Below, in pieces: positions 55,177 through 63,351 of a DNA stretch of 64,000 nt. The DNA is from Fuscibacter oryzae (GTDB lineage Bacteria; Pseudomonadota; Alphaproteobacteria; Rhodobacterales; Rhodobacteraceae), in contig NZ_JAESVP010000005.1 of the NCBI RefSeq assembly GCF_016765795.1, positions 124,001 through 188,000 on the forward strand, in the 5' to 3' direction. Numbering within the stretch: position 1 is the first letter of the stretch; every line of letters begins with the position of its first letter. The translations under genes and the position numbers were made by a program. The notes under the pieces are model-generated. The model was not told where the DNA came from. It was given only the letters and a program-made list of their open reading frames with translations, and made no database searches.

Positions 55177-55206
55177 CAAAACCCCCGAGACCAAAGGCTC
55201 GGGGGT
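55177..55206 (-). terminator. Terminator between SAM-II riboswitch and metZ
   Basis: On the minus strand ACCCCCGAG and CTCGGGGGT pair perfectly over nine bases with an eight-base loop, followed by TTTTGTTATT. It lies 20 bases after the riboswitch and before the metZ ATG, the right place for an expression platform. Confidence 0.75.
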
Positions 55207-55225
55207 GCGAGAACAGCATCCCGTT

Positions 55226-55280
55226 ACCTCTTTAGCGGTTTGTTTAACGTGGCCCGCAATCCGGTCACAAATTGCCACAA
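55226..55280 (-). ncRNA. SAM-II riboswitch (metA motif)
   Basis: The minus strand reads, in order, GTGGCAATTTGTGACC, GGATTGCGGGCCACG, TTAAACAAACCGC and TAAAGAGGT. This is the SAM-II pseudoknot pattern: GTGGC pairs with GCCAC, and the conserved ATTGC, AAACAA and GCTAAAGA blocks are in place. SAM-II elements precede methionine-biosynthesis genes in alphaproteobacteria, which fits metZ. The 3' end contains AGAGG, so binding of SAM would hide a ribosome site. Confidence 0.9.
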
Positions 55281-55386
55281 GGCCGGAAATACGCCCGGCC
55301 TAAAGAAACGTCAACGCCCTTCGCAGCGAATCGGCTTTGGTGCTAGGCTGCCGGCATTTGATGCCCCCTTTGCCACAGGTTTTCCC

Positions 55387-56088
55387 ATGTCCGAATTCGG
55401 CTATCGCCCGCCCCACATCCGCCTGCTGGACAAACAGCTTACCCTTGATCCGCAGATCGAAGCCACCTTGGCCGAGATCAACGCCCGCATGGCGGCGCGT
55501 GAATGGCTGGACAAGGTGCTGAACCCGCGCTGGGTCTTGTCACAGGATTTCTTTCAGGGGTTGGCCATGGCCCCGCCCAATCCCCTGACCATGAAACTGC
55601 CCGCCCCCGGTGGCCCGGCGTGGAAACCCGGCGAAGGCCCCGCCACCCCGCGTGCGGGTGATATGTCGGACGTGACCGGCGCGCTCTACAAACTGCCCAT
55701 CGTGCAGGAACTGGCCAAGCGCGCGCAGGAACAGGCGCTGCGCGATGTGAACCGGCTTGGCAAGGAATGGAGCGCCGCCTCCGGCTGGGGGAAATTCGGC
55801 ATGATCACCATGGGAACGGTGGTTGCGGGTGGCATGATTGCCCCCATTCTGGCCAACCGCCCCACTCGCCTGCTGGCCTTTGACATGATCAAGGACAAGG
55901 ACATTCCGGTGCCCCTTCTGCCCGGTTACAGCTTTCGTATCATGCAGGATGGCGGCGGGGTAAAGCTGCCCTTGGGAAACAAGGCAGTGGTGCTGGACAG
56001 CCACCTTCAGGTGCCCGGTGGGGCACCAGTGAATTTCGGCGTGACCATCAACGTCGATCTGGCCGAACTGGTCAAAGCGTTGAAATAA
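55387..56088 (+). CDS. Conserved protein of unknown function with one membrane helix
   Basis: A 233-residue protein I do not recognise. The N-terminal half is helical (LTLDPQIEATLAEINARMAAREWLDKVL), a Pro/Gly-rich stretch follows (about 65-100), then one likely membrane helix (GMITMGTVVAGGMIAPILA, about 140-160) and a beta-rich C-terminal domain ending VNFGVTINVDLAELVKALK. It shows no signal peptide. It is divergent from metZ and stands alone. Confidence 0.6.
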   Translation: MSEFGYRPPHIRLLDKQLTLDPQIEATLAEINARMAAREWLDKVLNPRWVLSQDFFQGLAMAPPNPLTMKLPAPGGPAWKPGEGPATPRAGDMSDVTGALYKLPIVQELAKRAQEQALRDVNRLGKEWSAASGWGKFGMITMGTVVAGGMIAPILANRPTRLLAFDMIKDKDIPVPLLPGYSFRIMQDGGGVKLPLGNKAVVLDSHLQVPGGAPVNFGVTINVDLAELVKALK

Positions 56089-56132
56089 CAGAATGGTGCG
56101 CGATTTCACGCACCGCACCCGGCCAGCACTGC

Positions 56133-58373
56133 TTAACTCTGCGGCAACCCCGCCAGCCAGTCGGTCAGCCGGTCCCGCGCCGATGCCTCACCCGCCCGCC
56201 GCGCCTCGTCGATCACCGCCCTTGCCTGCCCCAGATCGACCCGCCGCAGCAACGCCTTGACCGGCCCAATAGAAGCGGGCCGCATTGACAGCACCCGCAG
56301 CCCCATCGCCGCCAACGCCAGCGCCTCGATCGGTCGACCCGCATCCTCGCCGCAGAAAGACAGGCGCGTGCCGGTCTGTGCGCACCGCTGCACAATCGCC
56401 TCCAGGAAGGACAGGAAAGAGATGTTCAGCGTGTCATAGCGTTTGCGCACCCGCTCATTCTCTCGGTCGGCGGCAAAGAAAAACTGCTTCAGGTCATTGC
56501 CGCCGATCGAGATGAAATCGGTCATCGCAAAGAAATCCTGCGGCGCATAGGCAAGGCTGGGGGTTTCCAGCATCGCCCCGATTTCCAGCGTGGCCGGAAT
56601 CGCATGGCCCAGCGATTTCTCGCGATGCAACTCGCGCAGCATGGCGGACCGCGCCTCGATGAACTCGGAAAACTCGGCGACAAAGGGGAACATCACGGTC
56701 AGGGGCCGCCCCTTGGCCGCCCGGATCAGCGCCTGCAACTGCATCCGCAGCACGCCGGGCTTGTCCAGCCCCACCCGGATCGCGCGCCAACCCATGGCGG
56801 GGTTCGGCTCGTCATTGGGCTTCATATAGGGCAGCACCTTGTCCGACCCGATGTCCAGCGTGCGGAAGGCGACGGGACGCCCCTTGGCGGCATCCATCAC
56901 ACGGGCATAAAGCGTGGCCAGCTCATCCCGCTTGGGCATCTGGTTGCGGATCAGGAACTGCAATTCGGTACGAAACAGGCCCACCCCTTGCGCGCCAGAG
57001 CCTTCAAGGCTGGGCAGATCGGCCATCAGGCCCGCGTTCATGTAGAGCGCGACCTCTTGTCCATCCAGCGAGATAGCGGGCAGGTCGCGCAGGCTGGCAT
57101 AGCGTTTCTGCGCCTCGGCCTGCATGGCGATCTTGTCGCGGAAACTGCGCGCCACTGTATCGTCGGGGCGCAGATGCACCACGCCCTGATCGCCATCGAC
57201 CAGAACATGATCGCCGTTCAGCGCCTCGGAAATCACCCGCTTGGCGTGGATAACCATCGGAATCGCCAGCGCCCGGGCCACAATCGCGGCATGGCTGCCA
57301 ACCGATCCTTCCTCAAGCACAACGCCTTTCAGCTTGCGGCCATAGTCCAGCAATTCCGCCGGGCCGATGTTGCGCGCCACCAGAATCGGGTTGTCCGGCA
57401 TAGTTGCGCCGGTGTCCTTGCCCTGCCCCGTTAGAATGCGCAGCAGCCTGTTCGACAGGTCATCCAGATCATGCAGCCGGTCGCGCAGATAGGAATCCTG
57501 TGCCTGTTCCAGCCGGGCACGCGCGGTGGATTGCTCTTTCTCTACTGCCGCCTCGGCCGAAAGGCCGCGTTGAATATCTTCCTCCATCCGGCGCAGCCAA
57601 CCGCGCGAATGGGCAAACATGCGGTAAGCCTCCAGCACCGCCTTCTGGTCCTTGTCCAGACTTTCGGCCTCGAGCAGGTCATCGACCGACACCCGCAGCA
57701 CGCCCACCGCCTCGCGGATGCGGTCAATCTCGGTCAGGGGGTCATCGGCCACGGGATTGGTGATCACCACCCGCGGCTCGTGCAGCCAGACCCGGCCTTC
57801 CGCCGCGCCCTCTTGTCCCGTGCCGCCGCGGAACATGACCGGCTGCTTGTGCAGCGCCTGCATCCCCTCGCCCGCCAGCGCGCCAAGCTCTGTCATCTCG
57901 GCCAGCACCATGGCCACGACTTCCAGCGCCTCGATCTCTTCGTCGGAAAACTCGCGCGCGGTCTTGGATTGCACCACCAGCACGCCCAGCTTTTCGCCCA
58001 CCCGCTGAATCGGCACCCCCAGGAAAGAGGAATAAATCTCTTCCCCGGTTTCCGGCATGAAGCGAAAACCCTTTTCCGCCGGGGCATTCGCCGTGTTTAC
58101 CGGCAGCCCAGTGCGCGCCACGCGGCCCACCAGCCCCTCGCCCAGCTTCATCCGGGTCTGGTGGACAGCGGACTTGTTCAACCCCTCGGTCGCGCACAAC
58201 TCCAGCGTTTCGGCATCGCGGAACAGATAGATCGAACACACCTCGGTCCGCATCGAATCGGCGATCAGATGGGTGATCTGGTCCAGCCGCTCCTGCCCTT
58301 GGGCCGGGGTTGCCAGCACGTCGCGCAGGCGGCGCAGTAATTTGCGGCTGTCGCTTTCGCTGCGTTCGGACAT
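56133..58373 (-). CDS. ptsP: Phosphoenolpyruvate-protein phosphotransferase of the nitrogen PTS (EI-Ntr)
   Basis: The first phosphotransferase of the regulatory PTS-Ntr chain, passing phosphate from PEP to NPr. An N-terminal GAF domain (about 15-165, STEVCSIYLFRDAETLELCATEG-type) is followed by the HPr-binding helical part, the phosphorylated His in GSVGSHAAIVARALAIPMV and the PEP barrel with GAQGVGLFRTELQFL, DIGSDKVLPYM, SIGGNDLKQFFFAADR and SFCGEDAGRPI. At 746 residues it is the normal GAF-EI form. It follows lysC on the same strand, a known alphaproteobacterial order. Confidence 0.95.
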   Translation of the reverse strand: MSERSESDSRKLLRRLRDVLATPAQGQERLDQITHLIADSMRTEVCSIYLFRDAETLELCATEGLNKSAVHQTRMKLGEGLVGRVARTGLPVNTANAPAEKGFRFMPETGEEIYSSFLGVPIQRVGEKLGVLVVQSKTAREFSDEEIEALEVVAMVLAEMTELGALAGEGMQALHKQPVMFRGGTGQEGAAEGRVWLHEPRVVITNPVADDPLTEIDRIREAVGVLRVSVDDLLEAESLDKDQKAVLEAYRMFAHSRGWLRRMEEDIQRGLSAEAAVEKEQSTARARLEQAQDSYLRDRLHDLDDLSNRLLRILTGQGKDTGATMPDNPILVARNIGPAELLDYGRKLKGVVLEEGSVGSHAAIVARALAIPMVIHAKRVISEALNGDHVLVDGDQGVVHLRPDDTVARSFRDKIAMQAEAQKRYASLRDLPAISLDGQEVALYMNAGLMADLPSLEGSGAQGVGLFRTELQFLIRNQMPKRDELATLYARVMDAAKGRPVAFRTLDIGSDKVLPYMKPNDEPNPAMGWRAIRVGLDKPGVLRMQLQALIRAAKGRPLTVMFPFVAEFSEFIEARSAMLRELHREKSLGHAIPATLEIGAMLETPSLAYAPQDFFAMTDFISIGGNDLKQFFFAADRENERVRKRYDTLNISFLSFLEAIVQRCAQTGTRLSFCGEDAGRPIEALALAAMGLRVLSMRPASIGPVKALLRRVDLGQARAVIDEARRAGEASARDRLTDWLAGLPQS

Positions 58374-58483
58374 CGGAAAAACTTTCGTGCTTTTGGTTAT
58401 CTATATGCGCCACGGGCGCTGAAGAAAGGTTTATTTGGCGACAATGTGATCACACAGGCACAAGCGACTGGATGATGCGAAAC

Positions 58484-58515
58484 AAAAAGGCGGCCCCGTT
58501 CTGCCGGAGCCGCCC
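58484..58515 (-). terminator. Terminator between lysC and ptsP
   Basis: On the minus strand GGCGGC plus CCG pairs with CGG plus GCCGCC, followed by TTTTTGTTTC. It lies 30 bases after the lysC stop, so lysC and ptsP are probably separate transcripts or only partly linked. Confidence 0.8.
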
Positions 58516-58544
58516 TTCGCCATTTCCGCCGATCAGACCCGGTG

Positions 58545-59801
58545 TCAGGGCCGGTCAAGCTCGAATGCGTCGTGCAGCGCCTGCACCGCCAGTTCCATGT
58601 ATTTCCGGTCGATCAGGACCGAGATCTTGATCTCGCTGGTCGCGATCACCTTGATGTTGATGTTTTCCGCCGCCAGTGCGGCAAAGGTCTTGGCCGCAAC
58701 TCCGACCTGGCTGCGCATCCCGATGCCCACGACCGAAACCTTGGCCACATCGGTATCGGTGATCAGATCGTCATAGGCCAGAAGGCCAGCGGCTTTGGCA
58801 TCTTCCATCGCCTTTTGCGCCCGCGCCACCTGATTGGTCGGCACCGAAAAGGTCATGTCGGTCACAGCGCCCGTGTGGGTGCCATAGTTCTTTTCGCTGA
58901 TGTTCTGGACGATCATGTCCACGTTCACACCCGCATCGGCCAGCGTGCCGAAAATCGCCGATGCCACGCCGGGGCGGTCCTCGACGGTCACAAGGGTCAT
59001 TTTGGCTTCATCGCGGCTGAAGGCCACGCCAGAGACGACTTTCGATTCCATGATTTCCTCCTCGTCGCAAACCAGCGTGCCGCTGGTCTCGTCGGTATCT
59101 TCAAAGGATGACAGCACGCGCAGGCGCACCTTGTAACGCATCGCCAGTTCGACCGAGCGGGTCTGCAACACCTTGGCGCCAAGGCTGGCCAGTTCCAGCA
59201 TTTCTTCAAATGCGATCTTGTCCAGCTTGCGCGCCTTGGAACTTACGCGCGGGTCGGTGGTGTAGACGCCATCGACATCCGTATAAATATCACAGCGTTC
59301 GGCACCAAAGGCGGCGGCAAAGGCCACGGCCGTCGTGTCACTGCCACCGCGGCCCAGTGTGGTGATGCGGCCTTCGGCCGAAACCCCCTGAAAGCCCGCG
59401 ACGACCGCAACCTTGAAGCCTTCGGCGAACTTCGCGTCGATATTATCACGCGGAATGCTGATGAACCGGGCCGATCCATGCGCCGAGGTGGTGTTGATCG
59501 GCACCTGCCAACCCTGCCACGACCGCGCGGGCACGCCCATTTCCTGCAACCGCAGCGCCATCAGGCCCGCTGTCACATTCTCGCCGCTGGCGACCACGGC
59601 ATCATATTCGCGCGCGTCATACAGCTTTGAGGTCTGCTCGACCCAGCCGACCATCTCATTGGTCTTGCCCGACATCGCGCTGACAATGACGATCACGTCA
59701 TAGCCGCGCTCGAACTCGCGCTGCACCTTTTGCGCGGCATTTTCAATGCGCGCCAGATCGGCCACCGAAGTGCCGCCGAATTTCATCACAAGAAGCGGCA
59801 T
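58545..59801 (-). CDS. lysC: Aspartate kinase
   Basis: Phosphorylates aspartate for the lysine, threonine and methionine pathways. The kinase domain starts MPLLVMKFGGTSVADL and holds GRGGSDTTAVAFAAAF; two C-terminal ACT domains (about 265-410, VTVEDRPGVASAIFGTLAD and VSVVGIGMRSQVGVAAKTF) bind the feedback inhibitor. At 418 residues it is the monofunctional class. A classic internal beta-subunit start is not evident. Confidence 0.95.
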   Translation of the reverse strand: MPLLVMKFGGTSVADLARIENAAQKVQREFERGYDVIVIVSAMSGKTNEMVGWVEQTSKLYDAREYDAVVASGENVTAGLMALRLQEMGVPARSWQGWQVPINTTSAHGSARFISIPRDNIDAKFAEGFKVAVVAGFQGVSAEGRITTLGRGGSDTTAVAFAAAFGAERCDIYTDVDGVYTTDPRVSSKARKLDKIAFEEMLELASLGAKVLQTRSVELAMRYKVRLRVLSSFEDTDETSGTLVCDEEEIMESKVVSGVAFSRDEAKMTLVTVEDRPGVASAIFGTLADAGVNVDMIVQNISEKNYGTHTGAVTDMTFSVPTNQVARAQKAMEDAKAAGLLAYDDLITDTDVAKVSVVGIGMRSQVGVAAKTFAALAAENINIKVIATSEIKISVLIDRKYMELAVQALHDAFELDRP

Positions 59802-59912
59802 GGTCTTCCCCCCAAGCCCGGAAAATCGGCGTTTCTTTATGCGGGGGGGCGGTGCTGCGCAAGGGGCGATGCGCGTTTGCGACATTTGATGCCCGCAATG
59901 CCTCCTTTGTGG

Positions 59913-60671
59913 TCATGCCGTCCGGCCGGCCATCATTCGCATCACCAGCCCCAGGATCGCGGCCAGAAACAGCGCCGAGGTGACGACAGTCCCCAATCCA
60001 AGGCCGCCATAATCGGCGGGCTGCGACAGCAGGTCGCCGAAAGAAGCCCCCAGCGGTCGGGTAAAGATATAAGCCAGCCAAAAGCCCAGAATCCCGTCCA
60101 GCCCCAGCCAGAAATAGCCGCAGGCCAGCGACAGGATGATCATGCCGAACAGGATACCCGTCGCGCCATAGCCCAGACCGAACTGTTCGGCCACCAGATC
60201 GCCCGCTGCCGTTCCCAGTGCAAAGGTGAACAGAATGGCCAGCCAGTAGAATGCCTCGCGCCGGAAGGTAAAGATTTCGTGGATCGACAGGCTGCGCTCT
60301 GACGCGAACCACAGGGCAAAGGTCGCGGCCAGCGCTAGGCTGAATCCGACGGTGGTGGTGATTAACGAAACACCAAAGCTATCCACCAGATTGTCGGTCA
60401 CCAGTGTGCCCACGATCGAGATCAGAACAACCGCCAGCCAATAGGCCCAGGGCCGATAGCCGCGCTGCGCGAATTGCACAACCAGCGCACCGGCCAGCAC
60501 CACCGCCATGATCAGCGAGGTCGCCGTCAGCCCAAAGCCAAGATTAACGGCCAGATAATCGGCCGCCGTTTCGCCCATCGTCACGGCCAGCAGCTTGATC
60601 AGCCAAAAGTCCAGCGTGACTTCGGGTACGCGGTTGCGGGGCAAATCGTCCATGACAGCTCCAACGGTCAT
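59913..60671 (-). CDS. COG4705 (DUF347-repeat) membrane protein
   Basis: A 252-residue integral membrane protein of the COG4705 family, function unknown. Four internal repeats of the DUF347 type are visible, with the recurring pattern LIKLLAVTMGETAADYL, VGTLVTDNLVDSFG, LGTAAGDLVAEQFG and LGASFGDLLSQP, each with an acidic residue in a Gly-rich helix break. The pattern suggests an ion- or solute-binding pore, which is inference. Its ATG overlaps the stop of the preceding gene (ATGA). Confidence 0.8.
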   Translation of the reverse strand: MTVGAVMDDLPRNRVPEVTLDFWLIKLLAVTMGETAADYLAVNLGFGLTATSLIMAVVLAGALVVQFAQRGYRPWAYWLAVVLISIVGTLVTDNLVDSFGVSLITTTVGFSLALAATFALWFASERSLSIHEIFTFRREAFYWLAILFTFALGTAAGDLVAEQFGLGYGATGILFGMIILSLACGYFWLGLDGILGFWLAYIFTRPLGASFGDLLSQPADYGGLGLGTVVTSALFLAAILGLVMRMMAGRTA

Positions 60672-61288
60672 TTCGTCACCAAAGCCAGCGCCTGTGCCGA
60701 AAAGGCATCGGCATGGGCATCATCATCGGCGTTGCAGCGCTCGGTGGCGCGGGCTTGAAGGTCGGAAATCGTGGCCGCATTGGCCGGTTGCGGTGTGGCT
60801 GCGGCCAGCGCCTCGCGCAGCGTGGTCAGCATCGCCTCGCATGGCAGGGGGTGGCCCCCCGCATCGGTCACCGCAATGCCCGCAACCTGCGCAACCGCAC
60901 CCGTCGCGGCAACAGCCGCCGGATGGGCCAGCGCGTCTGACAGGTCGGCCAACGCGATGCTGACAGTGGCACTTTGGGGCTGGGTGGCGCGCAAGGCGGA
61001 AAGCACCGCATCAATCCGGCCATCCAGCGCACCCCAAGCCACCGGATCACGCGGTTGCAACACCGGCTGCGCGTCATCCCAGGCGGTTTCCAGATCGGTG
61101 ACCCGCAGCGCAGCCCCAGCCAGATCGCCCTTGTCGGCCAGCGCCTGCACACCTGCAACGATGGCCGTCATCGCCGACACATCCCCCAGCCCGGCCCCTT
61201 GCGGCGCAGAGCGTGTCCAGATTTCCACCCCGGCGAAAAGCCCGACAGGTAGGGCGATCAGCGCGATCGCCAGCATGATTTGTCGCAA
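60668..61288 (-). CDS. Exported Ala-rich protein coupled to the COG4705 gene, TTG start
   Basis: A 206-residue protein of unknown function with an N-terminal helix (MLAIALIALPVGLFAGVEIW) that is a membrane anchor or signal peptide, followed by an Ala-rich, mostly helical periplasmic part. Two cysteines lie in LPCEAM and TERCNAD. AAAGGGA eight bases before a TTG at 61288 supports that start; an ATG four codons later has no ribosome site. Overlap with the COG4705 gene suggests the two work together. Confidence 0.6.
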   Translation of the reverse strand: MRQIMLAIALIALPVGLFAGVEIWTRSAPQGAGLGDVSAMTAIVAGVQALADKGDLAGAALRVTDLETAWDDAQPVLQPRDPVAWGALDGRIDAVLSALRATQPQSATVSIALADLSDALAHPAAVAATGAVAQVAGIAVTDAGGHPLPCEAMLTTLREALAAATPQPANAATISDLQARATERCNADDDAHADAFSAQALALVTK

Positions 61289-61448
61289 GGTGATTGTCCC
61301 TTTATGGCAGGCAGTCCCATGGCCGCCCAGCCCCGGAACCCTGCCCATCAGGCGTGCGTCAGGCCATACAACTCAGGTTGTAGATCGGGGGGTGCAGGGT
61401 GCCAAACAGGCATCCTGCCCATCACATTCCCGTCAGGGCCGCGCGGCC

Positions 61449-62711
61449 TTACAAGGCCCGCCAGCCGATGTCGGACCGGCAGAACCCCTCGGGCCAGCTC
61501 AGGTGGTCGATCATCGCATAGGCGCGGTTGCGCGCCTCGGCCAGATCATTGCCCCGCGCAGTGATGTTCAGAACGCGCCCGCCATTGGCCACGATCTGCC
61601 CGTCTTTTTCCGCCGTTCCGGCATGAAAGCACATATGGCGGCTGTCCTCGGGCAGCCGGCCCAGACCCTTGATCACGCTGCCCTTTTCATAGCTGCCCGG
61701 ATAACCCTTGGCCGCCATTACCACCGTCAGCGCATGATCTTCGGCCCATGTCACCTGCGCCCGATCCAGCCGCCCCTCGGCACAAGCCAGCAAAAGGTCC
61801 AGCGCCTGTGCGCCAAGGCGCATCATCAGCACCTGACATTCCGGGTCGCCAAAGCGGCAGTTGTATTCGACCAGCCGGCTGCGGCCATTTTCAATCATCA
61901 ACCCGGCATACAGGACACCCTGATAGGGCGTGCCGCGCCGCGCCATCTCGGCAATCGTCGGCAGAACAATCTCGTCCATCGCCTGTTTCTGGATCGCGTC
62001 GGTCAGCACCGGCGCGGGCGAATAGGCCCCCATGCCGCCAGTGTTGGGGCCGGTGTCACCATCGCCCACCCGCTTGTGATCCTGCGCGGTGCCGATGGGC
62101 AGGGCATTCACCCCGTCGCACAGGATGAAGAAACTGGCCTCTTCGCCTGCCATGAACTCTTCAATCACCACTTCCGCGCCAGCCGCGCCAAAGGCCCCGC
62201 CAAAGATCTCGTCAATGCCCGCCAGCGCCTCGGCCTCGGTCATCCCCATGATCACGCCCTTGCCAGCGGCCAGCCCATCGGCCTTGACGACCAAAGGCGC
62301 GCCCGTGGCCCGGATATACTCTTTCGCCGCCGCCGCATCCGTGAACCGGGCATAGCCTGCCGTGGGCGCATTGCAGGCATCGCAGATTTCCTTGGTGAAC
62401 GCTTTCGAGGCCTCCAGCCGCGCCGCTGCCGCACTTGGGCCAAAGGTCAGCAGGCCCGCCGCGCGGGCTGCATCGGCCACGCCCGCCGCCAAGGGGGCCT
62501 CTGGCCCGACGATCACGAAATCAATCGCGTTCTCCTCGCAAAAGGCCACCACGGCGGCCCCGTCCAGAATGTCCAAGCTCGCACATTCGGCCACGCGGGC
62601 AATCCCGGTATTGCCCGGTGCCACGATCAGCCGGTCGGTCTTGGGGTTCTGCTTGACCGCCCAAGCCAGCGCATGTTCGCGCCCGCCGGACCCGAGAATG
62701 AGGATGTTCAT
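61449..62711 (-). CDS. purD: Phosphoribosylamine-glycine ligase
   Basis: Second step of purine synthesis, joining glycine to phosphoribosylamine with ATP. The N-terminal MNILILGSGGREHALAW, the ATP-grasp segments GAPLVVKADGLAAGKGVIMG, VIEEFMAGEEASF and the metal residues in VEYNCRFGDPECQ are present. It has 420 residues, the usual length. It stands alone; purM and purN lie about 52 kb away in this window. Confidence 0.96.
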   Translation of the reverse strand: MNILILGSGGREHALAWAVKQNPKTDRLIVAPGNTGIARVAECASLDILDGAAVVAFCEENAIDFVIVGPEAPLAAGVADAARAAGLLTFGPSAAAARLEASKAFTKEICDACNAPTAGYARFTDAAAAKEYIRATGAPLVVKADGLAAGKGVIMGMTEAEALAGIDEIFGGAFGAAGAEVVIEEFMAGEEASFFILCDGVNALPIGTAQDHKRVGDGDTGPNTGGMGAYSPAPVLTDAIQKQAMDEIVLPTIAEMARRGTPYQGVLYAGLMIENGRSRLVEYNCRFGDPECQVLMMRLGAQALDLLLACAEGRLDRAQVTWAEDHALTVVMAAKGYPGSYEKGSVIKGLGRLPEDSRHMCFHAGTAEKDGQIVANGGRVLNITARGNDLAEARNRAYAMIDHLSWPEGFCRSDIGWRAL

Positions 62712-62775
62712 GGCGCGCCCCCCGCTTGGCCTTTTCTGATTGGGGTCTTACTGTCCGGCAGACAAGGAGACAAGG

Positions 62776-63351
62776 ATGCAAGACGAGGCTTTATGGAGAC
62801 GCATAGAGACCGCTTCTCTCTTGTCCGTTTCTGACCTGAAATCACGGCAGAGGGCGCCCTTTCTTGGCAAACCCCCTTCAGATCAGGCCCTGGCCGAGAT
62901 TATCCTTGAAATGAAGCGTTTTCTATACCTGCTTGCAATTGCACAAGAGCCGCTGACGCCAAGTCTGTTCGTGGCTGATGCGCTCCGCACATGGCTGACC
63001 AAACCCGACACGCCTATGACAAACCTGAACGGGCTAAAGCTGACCGAAAGCCGCAGACCACTCGGCCTGCTTCAGACATATCAAAGAACCCGTGCGCTTC
63101 GCGCGCAGGAGTTTACCGACGATGACCCTGAACATATCTGGCCATCGCCTCTATCGCTGAATCTGCAACTTCTTGGCTGGGGGCTGCTTGCAGTCGGGAT
63201 AGTTCTGGCCGTTCTCGCAAAACTCGGCGCCGTAACATCCCTTGCGGCATTCGCACTTCTGATACCGGGCGGGTTTCTGTGGTTTACAGAAGGGCCTTGG
63301 CCGCCTCATCTTCCAATACGCCACAGTTTCGTGGCAAGACTGGCCCCATGA
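62776..63351 (+). CDS. Membrane protein of unknown function coupled to xseA
   Basis: A 191-residue protein I do not recognise. The N-terminal ~130 residues are soluble and charged; two hydrophobic helices follow ([20 protein letters not shown] and [16 protein letters not shown]). The DNA is less GC-rich than its neighbours, about 55% over 62821-63060 by my count. AGGAGACAAGG precedes the ATG and the stop overlaps the xseA start (ATGA), so it is translated in front of xseA. It may be a recent acquisition. Confidence 0.65.
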   Translation: MQDEALWRRIETASLLSVSDLKSRQRAPFLGKPPSDQALAEIILEMKRFLYLLAIAQEPLTPSLFVADALRTWLTKPDTPMTNLNGLKLTESRRPLGLLQTYQRTRALRAQEFTDDDPEHIWPSPLSLNLQLLGWGLLAVGIVLAVLAKLGAVTSLAAFALLIPGGFLWFTEGPWPPHLPIRHSFVARLAP

